A stretch of 64,000 nt of DNA from Bacteroidales bacterium (GTDB lineage Bacteria; Bacteroidota; Bacteroidia; Bacteroidales; Marinilabiliaceae). The stretch covers positions 1 to 64,000 of the forward strand of contig CAAFWU010000063.1 in assembly GCA_900766825.1 (NCBI GenBank). The letters run 5' to 3'. Made by a program: the position numbers and the translations under genes. Below are positions 1-9,490 of this stretch, piece by piece (position 1 is the stretch's first letter; the number at the start of each line of letters is the position of its first letter). The notes under the pieces were generated by a model, which searched no databases, was not told where the DNA came from, and saw only the letters and a program-made list of their open reading frames with translations.

Positions 1-3000
1 CTTGTGAACAAAGCGCAACAGGGTGGAGGAAACTATGTCATCAATCCCGACCATATTTGGGTGAGCAAGCATGTGAAGCACATCAAGTGCAGCAACTGTC
101 AGTCAACACTCTATATAGCAAAAAGTGATAATCTTGCAGAGGACACACTGTGCCTTGACTATAAGTGTCAGGGAACTTACTCGGAAGAAATAAATCCCGA
201 ACTGAACTACTACAGCCAAGTGTATAACCGCACGCTGTCGCCTCGTGTGTATGCACGCGAACATACCGGATTGCTGGAACGCGCTGACAGAGAGAAATTG
301 GAAAAGGATTTCAAGGAACATCCACACTCTAATTCGGTCAATGTGCTTTCTGCTACGTCAACGCTGGAAATGGGTATTGACATAGGCGATCTGAACGTTA
401 TGGGTAATGCCAATATCGCGCCTAAGCCAAGCAATTTTCTTCAGAGGGTGGGACGTGCTGGACGTAAAGAAGGCTCTGCCCTTGTGCTTAATTACGCACA
501 TGCCGGAGAGCCGCATGATATGTATTACTTCACCTATCCGCAGGAGATGATGGAGGGCGAGGTGACTACACCCGGCTGCTTCCTTGAAGCAAAAGACATC
601 CTGCGCCGACACTTCCTGGCTTATTGCATAGATACATGGATCAGCGTGGATGCCAATAATACACTGCCTGCGCACATCCGCGACTTGAAACTGACAGAAG
701 ATGCACTGTCGTCTGATGGGTTTATCATCAACCGAATTATTGCTTTCATCAAGGAGAACAAGAATACGCTAAAAACCCGATTCTCTGAGCAATATGACGA
801 GAAGATACAGACCACACTCGGCTTCTTGGCCAAGACGCTGGACGACGAATCCTTCTATCAGAATATCCTAAAGGAGTTTCATGTCCTGACAAATAGACTA
901 TTCGGTCTCATCGAAGAACTGAACAATTATAAGGCACAGGAAGACAGATTGCAACCAAACGACCCTGCCAAGGAAGCGCTGAAAGATTTGATAAAGGCTT
1001 GTAAAGCACAATATGCCAATATACAGACAGAAAGCCTCATAGAGTTCATGACCAACTGTGGACTCTTGCCTAACTATGCTTTCCCTGAGACAGGAGTGAA
1101 GTTGCAGGCCAGCGTATATTCAAGCCAAGAGAAGGAAGACAGCAAGAATAATATTGCTGAACCAACTGTTATTGAACTGACTCGTTCAGCTTCACAAGGC
1201 ATAAAGGAACTGGCGCCTGGTAATAAGTTCTGCACACAGAAATTCCAACTTGAAGTAAGCGGCATTCCTACGTTTGACTGGAAGGATAACCTTGTGACAA
1301 TGCGATATTGCTCAAAGTGTGATTGCGTGGCAGAAAAGGGTACCTCAGACTTCACCCTGACAGCATGCCCGAAATGTGGCGATCCATCGTGGGGCGTTAA
1401 CGAGCACAAGTATCTGAAATTTACCAGCGCCCGTAGCGCTATGTTCAAGACTGACGCCGTTCTTGATGACTCAAATGAGGAGAGAACCAAAGAGCAGTTT
1501 ATTGTAAAGAAACACTTTATGTTCCATCATAAAGGTGTTGTTTCTTCTTATGCAATGAAAAACATCGGTTTTGGTATTGAATTCTGTAACAATATGGATC
1601 TCTACGAGGCTAACTACGGCATGCAGATGCAGACGGGCAGCAAGGTGGAAGTGAATAATGAAGGAATCATACCAGAAAATGGCTTCGTGACCTGCAAATA
1701 CTGTGGCAAGTCAACGCCTTTGCTCTCAAAACTCAACAAGGAACATAAGCCTGTTGACCAGCATTACCGCTTCTGCAACCACAAGAATGTGAATTTTGTG
1801 GATGATACGGCCGGTGATGTGTTTGAGAGGCTCTATTTGTACCGTCACATACAGACCGAAGCCATCAAGATTCTGCTGCCTATCCAGATTATGGATGCAA
1901 AGGCAGCAGTGGAGATGTTCAAGGCCGGTATAGAGCTTGGTATGAAGGAGTATTACCACTCTTCGCCTGAACACATCCAGATTGATTCGTACACAGAAAT
2001 GAACCAGGCAACTGGTCTGAAAGACTACTATCTTGTAATGTATGATACCATCCCAGGTGGTACTGGTTATCTTGCCAAACTCTACAACACCGACGAGTTC
2101 TCCAGCATGCTGACCTATGCTTATGACAAGATTAAAGAATGCACCTGTCAGTTGGAAGGTAAAGATGGTTGCTATCATTGCATCCTGACCTACGGCAATC
2201 AGTATAGCCGAGATTCATTCAGCCGAGAACAGGCTGAGATGCTGTTTGGAAAGTTGGTTGGCGGCACAAAGTCGTGGGAACGCATTGAAGGTTCTGTGGG
2301 AACAATTGCACAGAATGGTGCAGCTGAGGACAGTGAACTGGAACTGAAATTTGTTCGCGCATTGCAGACGCTCGCCAAGAGCAATAACTGGACTTTCGAG
2401 AAAGTACCGGATGATGATGCCTACCACTATGAATTGAAAATAGTCAATAAAGACACAGAGGTTCATTATAACATGAAGCCCCAGTTTGAGTTGACTGTTG
2501 CCTACGGTGTAAAGCATACCACTATACCAGACTTCCAAATCATCTGTAGCTATGCCAAGATAAATGGTGTGGAAATCACCGACCTGGTGAAGATTCCTTG
2601 GTGGTCCATTTTCCTTGATGGTTATAAGTATCATGCCTGCGAGCCCAATATGCGATTCTACAGTGACCTGGAGAAACGTGAAGGCATCAAGCAGGCAAAG
2701 CCACAGCGTATGTTCTCATGGACTATTACATGGGAAGATATCCAACTGTTTGAATCGGAGAAAGAGGATGAATTAGGAAATAACTCAGTCACTCGCCTTG
2801 GTCAGCTGCTGGAGAAGCCGATGCTTGGTTCAATCAAGGAAACATGCTACTGGTGCATAAGTGATAGCACGAACTTCTTGTCTAATGGAGGGACTTTGTA
2901 TGCTGGAAGTGTAGAACTTAATCCTGATTGTGATGAGAACCTGACAGACAACTCAACCGACGATGAGGTAGAAGCTGCATTTGAACAGGGTATAAAATAC

Positions 3001-3396
3001 AATCTCCAGATAACCAAAGGACTTAGAACTGCGGATAAAGACGAATGGATTGGCTTATGGCGCAGATACAACCTCATCCAGTTCTTCTCAGATGGTCAAA
3101 CCAGGGAATCATCTGAATCCGTAGAAAATGTCGTTAATAGGGAAGAGATAAAAGAACTCTATCCTGATATGGAGGACATTGTTGACATCCTGCTTGACAA
3201 TCATATTCCCTTCAGCCATGATGGCGTATTTGAGCTGACGGATGACGACAATGCAGTCATTGCAAGCGCTGCTATGATCATTGACAACCCAAAGATTGCC
3301 ATTGATCCATTTGACGAAAATGACAAGGCTGTCTTTGCGGAGAAGGGATATAAAACCATTTCGCAAGAAGAATTTAATGTCGAACTTTTCCGTTAA
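1..3396 (+). CDS. DUF1998/MZB-type SF2 helicase with nuclease-like C-terminus (5' end outside window)
   Basis: The reading frame is open from the left edge, so only the C-terminal ~1130 residues are present; numbers here count from the GTG at position 4. Residues 120-154 hold the end of a helicase RecA2 domain, including the motif VI arginine finger QRVGRAGR (147-154). Zinc-type cysteine pairs sit at C29/C32, C436/C439 and C564/C567. An MZB-like four-cysteine cluster (C713, C715, C723, C726) follows the segment IPGGTGYLAKL, typical of DUF1998 helicases. Residues about 780-910 resemble a Vsr/DUF559-like nuclease fold (PDF with D843, then FLDGYKYH at 870-877 and a downstream TWEDI). DUF1998 helicases occur in DISARM and Druantia defence systems and as repair helicases (MrfA). 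The next gene starts 87 bases downstream on the same strand, suggesting an operon. The ATPase motifs I and II lie outside the window, so activity cannot be judged. Confidence 0.8.
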   Translation, partial: LVNKAQQGGGNYVINPDHIWVSKHVKHIKCSNCQSTLYIAKSDNLAEDTLCLDYKCQGTYSEEINPELNYYSQVYNRTLSPRVYAREHTGLLERADREKLEKDFKEHPHSNSVNVLSATSTLEMGIDIGDLNVMGNANIAPKPSNFLQRVGRAGRKEGSALVLNYAHAGEPHDMYYFTYPQEMMEGEVTTPGCFLEAKDILRRHFLAYCIDTWISVDANNTLPAHIRDLKLTEDALSSDGFIINRIIAFIKENKNTLKTRFSEQYDEKIQTTLGFLAKTLDDESFYQNILKEFHVLTNRLFGLIEELNNYKAQEDRLQPNDPAKEALKDLIKACKAQYANIQTESLIEFMTNCGLLPNYAFPETGVKLQASVYSSQEKEDSKNNIAEPTVIELTRSASQGIKELAPGNKFCTQKFQLEVSGIPTFDWKDNLVTMRYCSKCDCVAEKGTSDFTLTACPKCGDPSWGVNEHKYLKFTSARSAMFKTDAVLDDSNEERTKEQFIVKKHFMFHHKGVVSSYAMKNIGFGIEFCNNMDLYEANYGMQMQTGSKVEVNNEGIIPENGFVTCKYCGKSTPLLSKLNKEHKPVDQHYRFCNHKNVNFVDDTAGDVFERLYLYRHIQTEAIKILLPIQIMDAKAAVEMFKAGIELGMKEYYHSSPEHIQIDSYTEMNQATGLKDYYLVMYDTIPGGTGYLAKLYNTDEFSSMLTYAYDKIKECTCQLEGKDGCYHCILTYGNQYSRDSFSREQAEMLFGKLVGGTKSWERIEGSVGTIAQNGAAEDSELELKFVRALQTLAKSNNWTFEKVPDDDAYHYELKIVNKDTEVHYNMKPQFELTVAYGVKHTTIPDFQIICSYAKINGVEITDLVKIPWWSIFLDGYKYHACEPNMRFYSDLEKREGIKQAKPQRMFSWTITWEDIQLFESEKEDELGNNSVTRLGQLLEKPMLGSIKETCYWCISDSTNFLSNGGTLYAGSVELNPDCDENLTDNSTDDEVEAAFEQGIKYNLQITKGLRTADKDEWIGLWRRYNLIQFFSDGQTRESSESVENVVNREEIKELYPDMEDIVDILLDNHIPFSHDGVFELTDDDNAVIASAAMIIDNPKIAIDPFDENDKAVFAEKGYKTISQEEFNVELFR

Positions 3397-3483
3397 GCAA
3401 AATATGCAGAGCCGAGCTTGCTCGAGCTATGCCATTGCGAGGAAAAGTCATCATAAAATGATAACGAATTAAATAAGATATAC
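3397..3483 (+). repeat. palindrome-rich spacer between the two helicase genes
   Basis: The 87-base spacer contains GAGCTTGCTC (a 4-bp stem with a 2-base loop) overlapping the perfect palindrome GCTCGAGC at about 3418-3428. It is more GC-rich than the AT-rich remainder of the spacer. It could be a small REP-like element or an RNA hairpin that tunes expression of the downstream gene. No clear start-site ribosome binding signal is visible beyond AT-rich sequence. Confidence 0.3.
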
Positions 3484-5607
3484 ATGAGACTGTTTTTATC
3501 AGAAACATTCTTTGATGCAGTATTTAATCTGCCAAAGAAAATTCAAGACAAGGTAGTGTCGTTCCAGAGAAAATTCCGCGAAGACCATACTTCTGCAGGA
3601 ATACATCTGGAACCAATCTCACAGTTCAAAAACTCTACACTTCGTACGGCAAGAGTTGATGATAACTACAGAGTTATTGTCGGTGTGCTCGACGGAGAGA
3701 ACTATTCTTTGCTCTATGTGGGAAATCATGAAGATGCATATCGTTGGGGCATCAACAAACGATTTGTATGGAATGAACATACCCAAGCTTACCAGCTCAT
3801 AACTGCCCAGGAAAAGCAGGAGGAGGTGGTGGTGCCACAGGTGCAAATAGACAATGAACCATCCTTCTTTGAAGGTGTAACAAAGGAGAAACTTCTGAAG
3901 ATCGGTGTACCAGAGGAGGCTGTAACAAGTGTCTTGAATATGAAGTCGCTTAATGACCTTGATTTGCTGGAGCCTATTCTTCCCGTTGATGCCTACGAGA
4001 ATATCTTCAACATCATGGATGGTGAGGATATCGATGCGATTATAGCAACAATCGAAGAAGGTCAGGCTAAAGACAATGAAGACAAATTGCTTAGTGACAA
4101 CAATAAACGCCGATTTGTGGAAATCACGGATGACGATGCTCTGCAACGTATCATTGAGCAAGGCATGGATAAATGGCAGATTTTCCTTCATCCTTCCCAA
4201 AGAAAACTGGTGAATGCAGAGTATAAGGGCACCATGAAGGTCAGTGGCGGTGCAGGTACAGGTAAGACTGTTGCTGCATTGCACAGACTGAAGTATCTGT
4301 GTGAGAATCCTGATGCAAATGTCCTGTTTACTACCTACACAAAAACATTGAGCATAAACATCGCCGACTCAATAGAGAAACTTGGTGTACCGAAGCATAA
4401 ATATACCTTGAACAACATCGACCGAGTGCTACTCGACACGGCCGAGAAGTATAAAGTGAAGGAGGGATACAAAGTGTTGGATTACAGCGGCGACGAGGAG
4501 TCGCTGAAACTGTGGCGTGAAGTGCTTGAAACAGAGGTTACAGAGTTCGACGAGCAATTCCTCTATGACGAATATATTGATGTCATTGTTTACTTTGGGA
4601 ATAAGGATGCGAAGCAGTATATGATGCAGCCTCGCATAGGACGTACCAAGGCTTTGAGTCGCAAGCAACGCATTGAAATATGGAAGCTCGTAGAGAAGTA
4701 TGTTGCGCTCAAGAAGGAAAGAAAAGTAGTTGACCGACTTGAACTCTTCAATGAGACGACAAACTACTTGAATGAGAACAATATTCATCCTTACACCAAT
4801 GTCATAGCTGACGAATTCCAGGATTTTTCTAATCCGGAACTGAAATTCCTCCGGGCATTGGTGGCAGAAGGCAAGAACGACCTTTTCCTTACTGGTGACC
4901 CCATACAGCGCATCTATAACGGTCGTCATATTAACTTTGGAGCAGCAGGCATCAACGTGAGAGGAGTGCGCAGCAAAAAGCTGAAAATCAACTATCGTAC
5001 GACGGAACCAATCAAGCGTGCGGCTATTAGCGTTGTCAAGGGGATAGACTATGACGATATGGATGGCGGTAAAGAATCTACTAAAGGATATGTTTCACTC
5101 ATCCATGAGGGCGTTGCACCACAGTATAAAATTGTGGATGATGCCAATGCTGAGGTGCAGCAAGTAGTAGAGTGGATGAAAGAATGCCAGGATTCTGACA
5201 TTAAACTGTCGGAGATCTGTATAGCAGCACCAAGCACGAACCTTCTTAAGGAAATGCAAAGCCGATTACACCATGACGGCACAGCCTATCGTGTGCTAAA
5301 GGGGACACAGAAACAGGGTTGTTCTGATGGCATAGATCTTTGCACATTTCATTCGCTTAAAGGTTTGGAGTACCGCGTTGTTATTCTCATGGGAGTAAAC
5401 GAGAGAAATATACCATCAAGAGCAACAGAAGGCTACCCATTCTCAGGTATGGATAAGGTCGAACAAAAGGAGTATCTTTCTTCAAAACGCTCACTGCTGT
5501 ATGTTGCCATAACTCGTGCTCGACAGCTTGTTTACATGGTGGGATTTGGAGCCCCAACTGGATTGTTGGAAACTCCACTCACCTACAGAGAAAAGTTAAA
5601 GCAATAA
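3484..5607 (+). CDS. UvrD/Rep-type SF1 helicase with N-terminal RelE/ParE-like domain
   Basis: This 707-residue protein has two parts. Residues 1-100 look like a RelE/ParE toxin fold: an N-terminal LSETFFDAV helix, DDNYRVIV, then LLYVGNHEDAYRW, the usual ending of that fold. Residues 220-700 are a UvrD/Rep-family helicase: Walker A GGAGTGKT (255-262), DEFQD (443-447), GDPIQ (471-475), NYRTT (503-507), TFHSLKGLEYR near 622 and VAITRARQ (674-681). The family uses ATP to translocate on or unwind DNA. With the DUF1998 helicase upstream it forms a two-helicase pair of the kind found in defence islands. The RelE-like part may be a structural or binding module rather than an active toxin, since no antitoxin gene is adjacent. 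Confidence 0.85.
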   Translation: MRLFLSETFFDAVFNLPKKIQDKVVSFQRKFREDHTSAGIHLEPISQFKNSTLRTARVDDNYRVIVGVLDGENYSLLYVGNHEDAYRWGINKRFVWNEHTQAYQLITAQEKQEEVVVPQVQIDNEPSFFEGVTKEKLLKIGVPEEAVTSVLNMKSLNDLDLLEPILPVDAYENIFNIMDGEDIDAIIATIEEGQAKDNEDKLLSDNNKRRFVEITDDDALQRIIEQGMDKWQIFLHPSQRKLVNAEYKGTMKVSGGAGTGKTVAALHRLKYLCENPDANVLFTTYTKTLSINIADSIEKLGVPKHKYTLNNIDRVLLDTAEKYKVKEGYKVLDYSGDEESLKLWREVLETEVTEFDEQFLYDEYIDVIVYFGNKDAKQYMMQPRIGRTKALSRKQRIEIWKLVEKYVALKKERKVVDRLELFNETTNYLNENNIHPYTNVIADEFQDFSNPELKFLRALVAEGKNDLFLTGDPIQRIYNGRHINFGAAGINVRGVRSKKLKINYRTTEPIKRAAISVVKGIDYDDMDGGKESTKGYVSLIHEGVAPQYKIVDDANAEVQQVVEWMKECQDSDIKLSEICIAAPSTNLLKEMQSRLHHDGTAYRVLKGTQKQGCSDGIDLCTFHSLKGLEYRVVILMGVNERNIPSRATEGYPFSGMDKVEQKEYLSSKRSLLYVAITRARQLVYMVGFGAPTGLLETPLTYREKLKQ

Positions 5608-5676
5608 TAAAATAATGTTAATTCCTGTCTAAGTATAGGGAGTACCATAATACTAATCAATAAAACACCTCCACAC

Positions 5677-5719
5677 AAAAAAATACCCCCGCAACTCCCA
5701 ATAAAGAGTTGCGGGGGTA
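5677..5719 (-). terminator. Rho-independent terminator of eno
   Basis: A perfect 14-bp stem (5684-5697 with 5706-5719, 8-base loop) is followed on the minus strand by seven T (the A run at 5677-5683). It lies 46 bases beyond the eno stop codon and also faces the end of the plus-strand helicase gene. Confidence 0.92.
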
Positions 5720-5765
5720 AGATGTTTTAGACTAAGGTGTTGATACGAGTCCCTTAAGGAGAGAC

Positions 5766-7073
5766 TTATTTCAACTTAGCGTAGCCATACTTAGAGTTGG
5801 CACCGAGCTCCTCCTCAATGCGGATGAGCTGGTTGTACTTGGCCATACGGTCGGTGCGGCTGAGCGAACCAGTCTTGATCTGACCCGAGTTGGTGGCAAC
5901 AGCGATGTCGGCGATGGTGGTATCCTCGGTCTCGCCAGAGCGGTGAGAGGTTACAGTGGTGTAGCCATGACGGTGAGCCATCTCGATTGCGTCGAGGGTC
6001 TCGGTGAGAGAACCGATCTGGTTAACCTTGATGAGGATAGAGTTGCCAGCACCCATCTTGATGCCCTTCTCGAGGAACTTAACGTTGGTAACAAAGAGGT
6101 CGTCACCAACGAGCTGGCACTTGTTGCCAACCTTCTCGGTGAGCTTAACCCAGTTGTCCCAGTCGTTCTCGTCGAGACCGTCCTCGATAGAGTCGATAGG
6201 ATAGGTGTCGATGAGGTGCTCGAGGAAAGCGATCTGCTCCTCAGCGGTGAGTTTCTTACCGTTGGGATCCTTCTGCTTGCCGTTCTTGAGCTGCTTGTAG
6301 TCGTAGAACCACTGACCGTTCTCCTGAATAGCGAACTCAGAAGCAGCGCAGTCCATAGCGATCTTAACGTCGGCACCAGGCTTGTAGCCAGCCTTCTCGA
6401 TGGCCTTAACGATGATGGAGAGAGCATCCTCGATGCCGTCGAGAGCAGGAGCGAAGCCACCCTCATCACCAACTGCGGTGCTGAGACCACGCTCTTTGAG
6501 GAGCTTAGCGAGGTTGTGGAAAACCTCGGCACCCATACGAACAGCCTCTTTGATGCTCTTGGCACCAACGGGACGGATCATGAACTCCTGGAAAGCGATA
6601 GGAGCGTCAGAGTGAGCGCCACCGTTGATGATGTTCATCATAGGAACAGGCATGGTGTAGGCGTTGCAGCCACCGATATAGCGGTAGAGAGGGATGTTGA
6701 GAGCCTTGGCAGCAGCCTGAGCAACAGCGAGAGAAACGCCGAGGATGGCGTTAGCGCCGAGTTTGCTCTTGGTAGGGGTACCATCGAGAGCGAGCATCTT
6801 GTTGTCGATCTCGCGCTGATTGAGGACGCAGAAGCCTTTGAGAGCGGGAGCGATGATGTTGTTTACATTGTCAACTGCCTTCTGGACACCCTTGCCGAGG
6901 TAACGACCTTTGTCGCCATCACGAAGCTCAAGAGCCTCATTCTCGCCAGTAGAAGCTCCAGAGGGAACAGCTGCACGACCGAGTACGCCATTGTCAAGAG
7001 TTACGTCTACCTCGACGGTTGGATTGCCACGAGAATCGAGGATCTCGCGAGCCCAGATTTTTTCGATGATCAT
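5766..7073 (-). CDS. eno: enolase (phosphopyruvate hydratase)
   Basis: This 435-residue protein, the normal enolase length, interconverts 2-phosphoglycerate and phosphoenolpyruvate in glycolysis, in the cytoplasm with Mg2+. Recognisable segments are the N-terminal WAREILDSRGNPTVEVDV, GASTGENEALELRD, the catalytic-loop region GDEGGFAP, metal-ligand segments (AMDCAASE, SIEDGLDENDW, VGDDLFVTN), the base lysine in ILIKVNQIG, and the signature SHRSGETEDTTIADIAV. It is a single-gene unit with its own terminator. Codon use is strongly biased, as expected for a highly expressed gene, which explains the long open frames on the opposite strand. Confidence 0.98.
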   Translation of the reverse strand: MIIEKIWAREILDSRGNPTVEVDVTLDNGVLGRAAVPSGASTGENEALELRDGDKGRYLGKGVQKAVDNVNNIIAPALKGFCVLNQREIDNKMLALDGTPTKSKLGANAILGVSLAVAQAAAKALNIPLYRYIGGCNAYTMPVPMMNIINGGAHSDAPIAFQEFMIRPVGAKSIKEAVRMGAEVFHNLAKLLKERGLSTAVGDEGGFAPALDGIEDALSIIVKAIEKAGYKPGADVKIAMDCAASEFAIQENGQWFYDYKQLKNGKQKDPNGKKLTAEEQIAFLEHLIDTYPIDSIEDGLDENDWDNWVKLTEKVGNKCQLVGDDLFVTNVKFLEKGIKMGAGNSILIKVNQIGSLTETLDAIEMAHRHGYTTVTSHRSGETEDTTIADIAVATNSGQIKTGSLSRTDRMAKYNQLIRIEEELGANSKYGYAKLK

Positions 7074-7143
7074 TTTGTTTGTTTTTATAATGAATGTAAC
7101 TTGATTTCGTTTACACCTTTAATTTCATACTCATTCCGAGGAG

Positions 7144-7175
7144 CGAAGATAGCTTTTTTTGAGACTTTAAGCAAG
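7144..7175 (-). promoter_or_regulatory. putative eno promoter
   Basis: Read on the minus strand, CTTG, 20 bases, then TATCTTCG resembles the Bacteroidota sigma consensus TTTG-N19/20-TAnnTTTG. Transcription would start near 7137, leaving a leader of about 64 bases. An alternative, TACGTTTG on the minus strand (7239-7246), lies further upstream. The rest of 7176-7535 shows no gene. Confidence 0.4.
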
Positions 7176-7535
7176 CATATTTTGTTTGTTTCACGCTTTT
7201 ATTAGGATTGAAACAGCCAAGAGGAAGACGACAGGAAGCAAACGTAATTTGGTGTTTGCAAAACAAAAGAGAAAATGCAAAGAAGAGATTACAAAAGTGG
7301 GATAGAGAACATAAGGAAAAGGGATTAAGCAGAAACTGAATAAAGAATGCAGCGAGACATTGCTTCTGCTTTCATACCTTTGATGCGACCGAACGAATAG
7401 AACACAAGAGACAAAAAATGGATTAGAAGAAGCCGAGACTTAGAATAAGGGTAACAATAAAAAAGACTTAAAAGGAGTTATATGTAGTGTGAGCAATGAT
7501 ACAAGAGAAACTAAAAGAACTAAATTTGCAATAAT

Positions 7536-9404
7536 ATGTTACGAACAGTCTATATATTATTGTCGATAATTGCCCTTTTGGCTTTCCCTACGCATCTTGA
7601 AGCCAAGACAACCAAAAAAGGTAAATACTACGAGAACATCTTAAACTTTGGTTCTTGTGGACGACACCTATTTTGGGTTGTGGAGGGCAACACGCTTAAG
7701 ATACGCGGCTTTGGCCCCATGGACAACTACGCTTCGCCAGGCGAGGTGCCCTACTCTCCGTTTGTCAAAGACATATCGGTGGTGGAGCTAACCGACAGTA
7801 TAACCAGCATTGGAGCCTATGCTTTTGCATCGATGGACAAGCTAACGAGCATAAGCATACCTCGTTATGTCAACCGTATAGGTCAACGAGCTTTCTATGG
7901 TTGCACCAACTTGACGCAGATAAACCTGACACCCTTTGTGGATGCCATTGGCGAATATGCCTTCTATCATTGCAAAGGCATAACCAGTTTGCCCATTCCC
8001 AAGAAGGTAAAGAAGATTGCGGCAGGCACCTTTATGGGTTGCAGCCAATTGCCAGATGCCATTGTGCCCGAGGGCGTTACGTCAATAGCCTCGCTTGCAT
8101 TTGCCGACTGCATCAATGTGACCGACGTACGCATACCCTCTTCGGTTACGTTTATAAGTGGCTCCACCTTCACCAATTGCCCCAAGCTAACCAACATATC
8201 GGTGGCCTCAGGCAACGAGTACTACACATCGCCTGGAGGGGTGCTCTATACAAAAGACATGAAGCAACTGATGCTCTACCCCGCCCTGCTAACCAACGAA
8301 CAATACAGCATACCCGAGGGAACCGAACAGGTGCGCCAGAGTGCCTTCTATGCCGCTAATCAGCTGAAAGAGATAACATTCCCTCAGGGTTGCGACAGCA
8401 TTGGCAGTGGAGCCTTTAGCGAGTGCACCAACCTAAGCAAGATCACAATCTACGAGCCTTTTGGCAAATTTGGCATGCACGTATTCAACGAGTGCCCCAA
8501 CATATCGGAGATTTACATCACCAGCACAGGCGAGGAGTATGCTATCAACGATGGCGTGCTCTTTAGCATAGACCGCAAAACTCTACTCTCCTACCCTGGC
8601 AACCGCTTCAACGACGAGTACGAGGTGCCCGAGGGCACCACAACCATTGCCCCCAAGGCCTTTAGCGGCAACAAACATCTGCGAAAACTCAAGTTGCCCA
8701 ATGGTTTGACGAGCATAGGTGTGGGCGCTTTCCATAAATGCTATAGTCTTGAGGAGGTGAACATACCCGATGGCATCGACAGCCTGAACCGCGGCATATT
8801 CTCTGAGTGCGCCTCGCTCCGCACCGTCAAGTTGCCAGAGACACTTCGCTATGTTGAGTCCTACGCCTTTTATAAATGCGAGGCGTTGAGGTCAATCAAG
8901 CTGCCCGAGTCGGTGGAGCGTATTGGTCAATATGCCTTCTCGGAGTGCAAGAGTCTGACTGACATTCTGATACCAGAACAGGTGGCCACAATAGACAACT
9001 ACGCATTCAAAGACTGCACCCGACTGCGCCAATGCACCTTGAGTGAGCTACTGGACACTTTGGGCAACTTTGCCTTTACGGGCTGTCTGGAGTTGAGTCA
9101 CATAGAGTTGCCAGTGGACACACGTTTCCTTGGCATGGGCTGCTTCGAGGGTTGCCAGAACTTGACTTCTGTAGTGCTGAACGAAAACATTGTGGCCTTT
9201 GGTCCAAAACTGTTTAGAAACTGCATAAAACTGACCAGCCTAACGGTGCCATCACCCACGCCCCCTAAGGTATTTGGCGAAGCCATGTTGGGTTTAGACT
9301 TCAACATGCTCACAGTGATTGTGGAGGAGGATGTTGTGGAGCAATATAAACGAACACAAGGTTGGGAACGAGTGATAAATTGGGCCACGTTCAAGGTGCA
9401 ATAG
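7536..9404 (+). CDS. BspA-family leucine-rich repeat surface protein
   Basis: The 622-residue protein begins with a signal peptide (hydrophobic residues about 4-20, cleavage near LEA-KTT). From about residue 80 to 600 it is built of TpLRR/LRR_5 repeats of about 23 residues, each with a core like IPEGVTSIASLAFADC or LPESVERIGQYAFSEC; roughly 18-20 copies can be counted. Such proteins, as in Tannerella BspA, are exported and bind host or bacterial partners. No C-terminal sorting domain or LPXTG is visible; the chain ends in a short strand after the last repeat, so anchoring is unclear. TAAATTTG at 7521-7528 is a good -7 element but would place the transcript start almost at the ATG, giving a leaderless message. 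Confidence 0.9.
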   Translation: MLRTVYILLSIIALLAFPTHLEAKTTKKGKYYENILNFGSCGRHLFWVVEGNTLKIRGFGPMDNYASPGEVPYSPFVKDISVVELTDSITSIGAYAFASMDKLTSISIPRYVNRIGQRAFYGCTNLTQINLTPFVDAIGEYAFYHCKGITSLPIPKKVKKIAAGTFMGCSQLPDAIVPEGVTSIASLAFADCINVTDVRIPSSVTFISGSTFTNCPKLTNISVASGNEYYTSPGGVLYTKDMKQLMLYPALLTNEQYSIPEGTEQVRQSAFYAANQLKEITFPQGCDSIGSGAFSECTNLSKITIYEPFGKFGMHVFNECPNISEIYITSTGEEYAINDGVLFSIDRKTLLSYPGNRFNDEYEVPEGTTTIAPKAFSGNKHLRKLKLPNGLTSIGVGAFHKCYSLEEVNIPDGIDSLNRGIFSECASLRTVKLPETLRYVESYAFYKCEALRSIKLPESVERIGQYAFSECKSLTDILIPEQVATIDNYAFKDCTRLRQCTLSELLDTLGNFAFTGCLELSHIELPVDTRFLGMGCFEGCQNLTSVVLNENIVAFGPKLFRNCIKLTSLTVPSPTPPKVFGEAMLGLDFNMLTVIVEEDVVEQYKRTQGWERVINWATFKVQ

Positions 9405-9490
9405 GTTGTAAGGCCTGAACTCACTGCACAATCTACTATAAAGTCTCAACACAATATATTAGGAGAACATACCTACAAAAAATCAGCGTT

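Noticed and set aside
5943..7205. 420-aa open frame opposite eno
   Set aside because: It is a shadow of the strongly codon-biased eno gene; the translation is low-complexity and matches no family.
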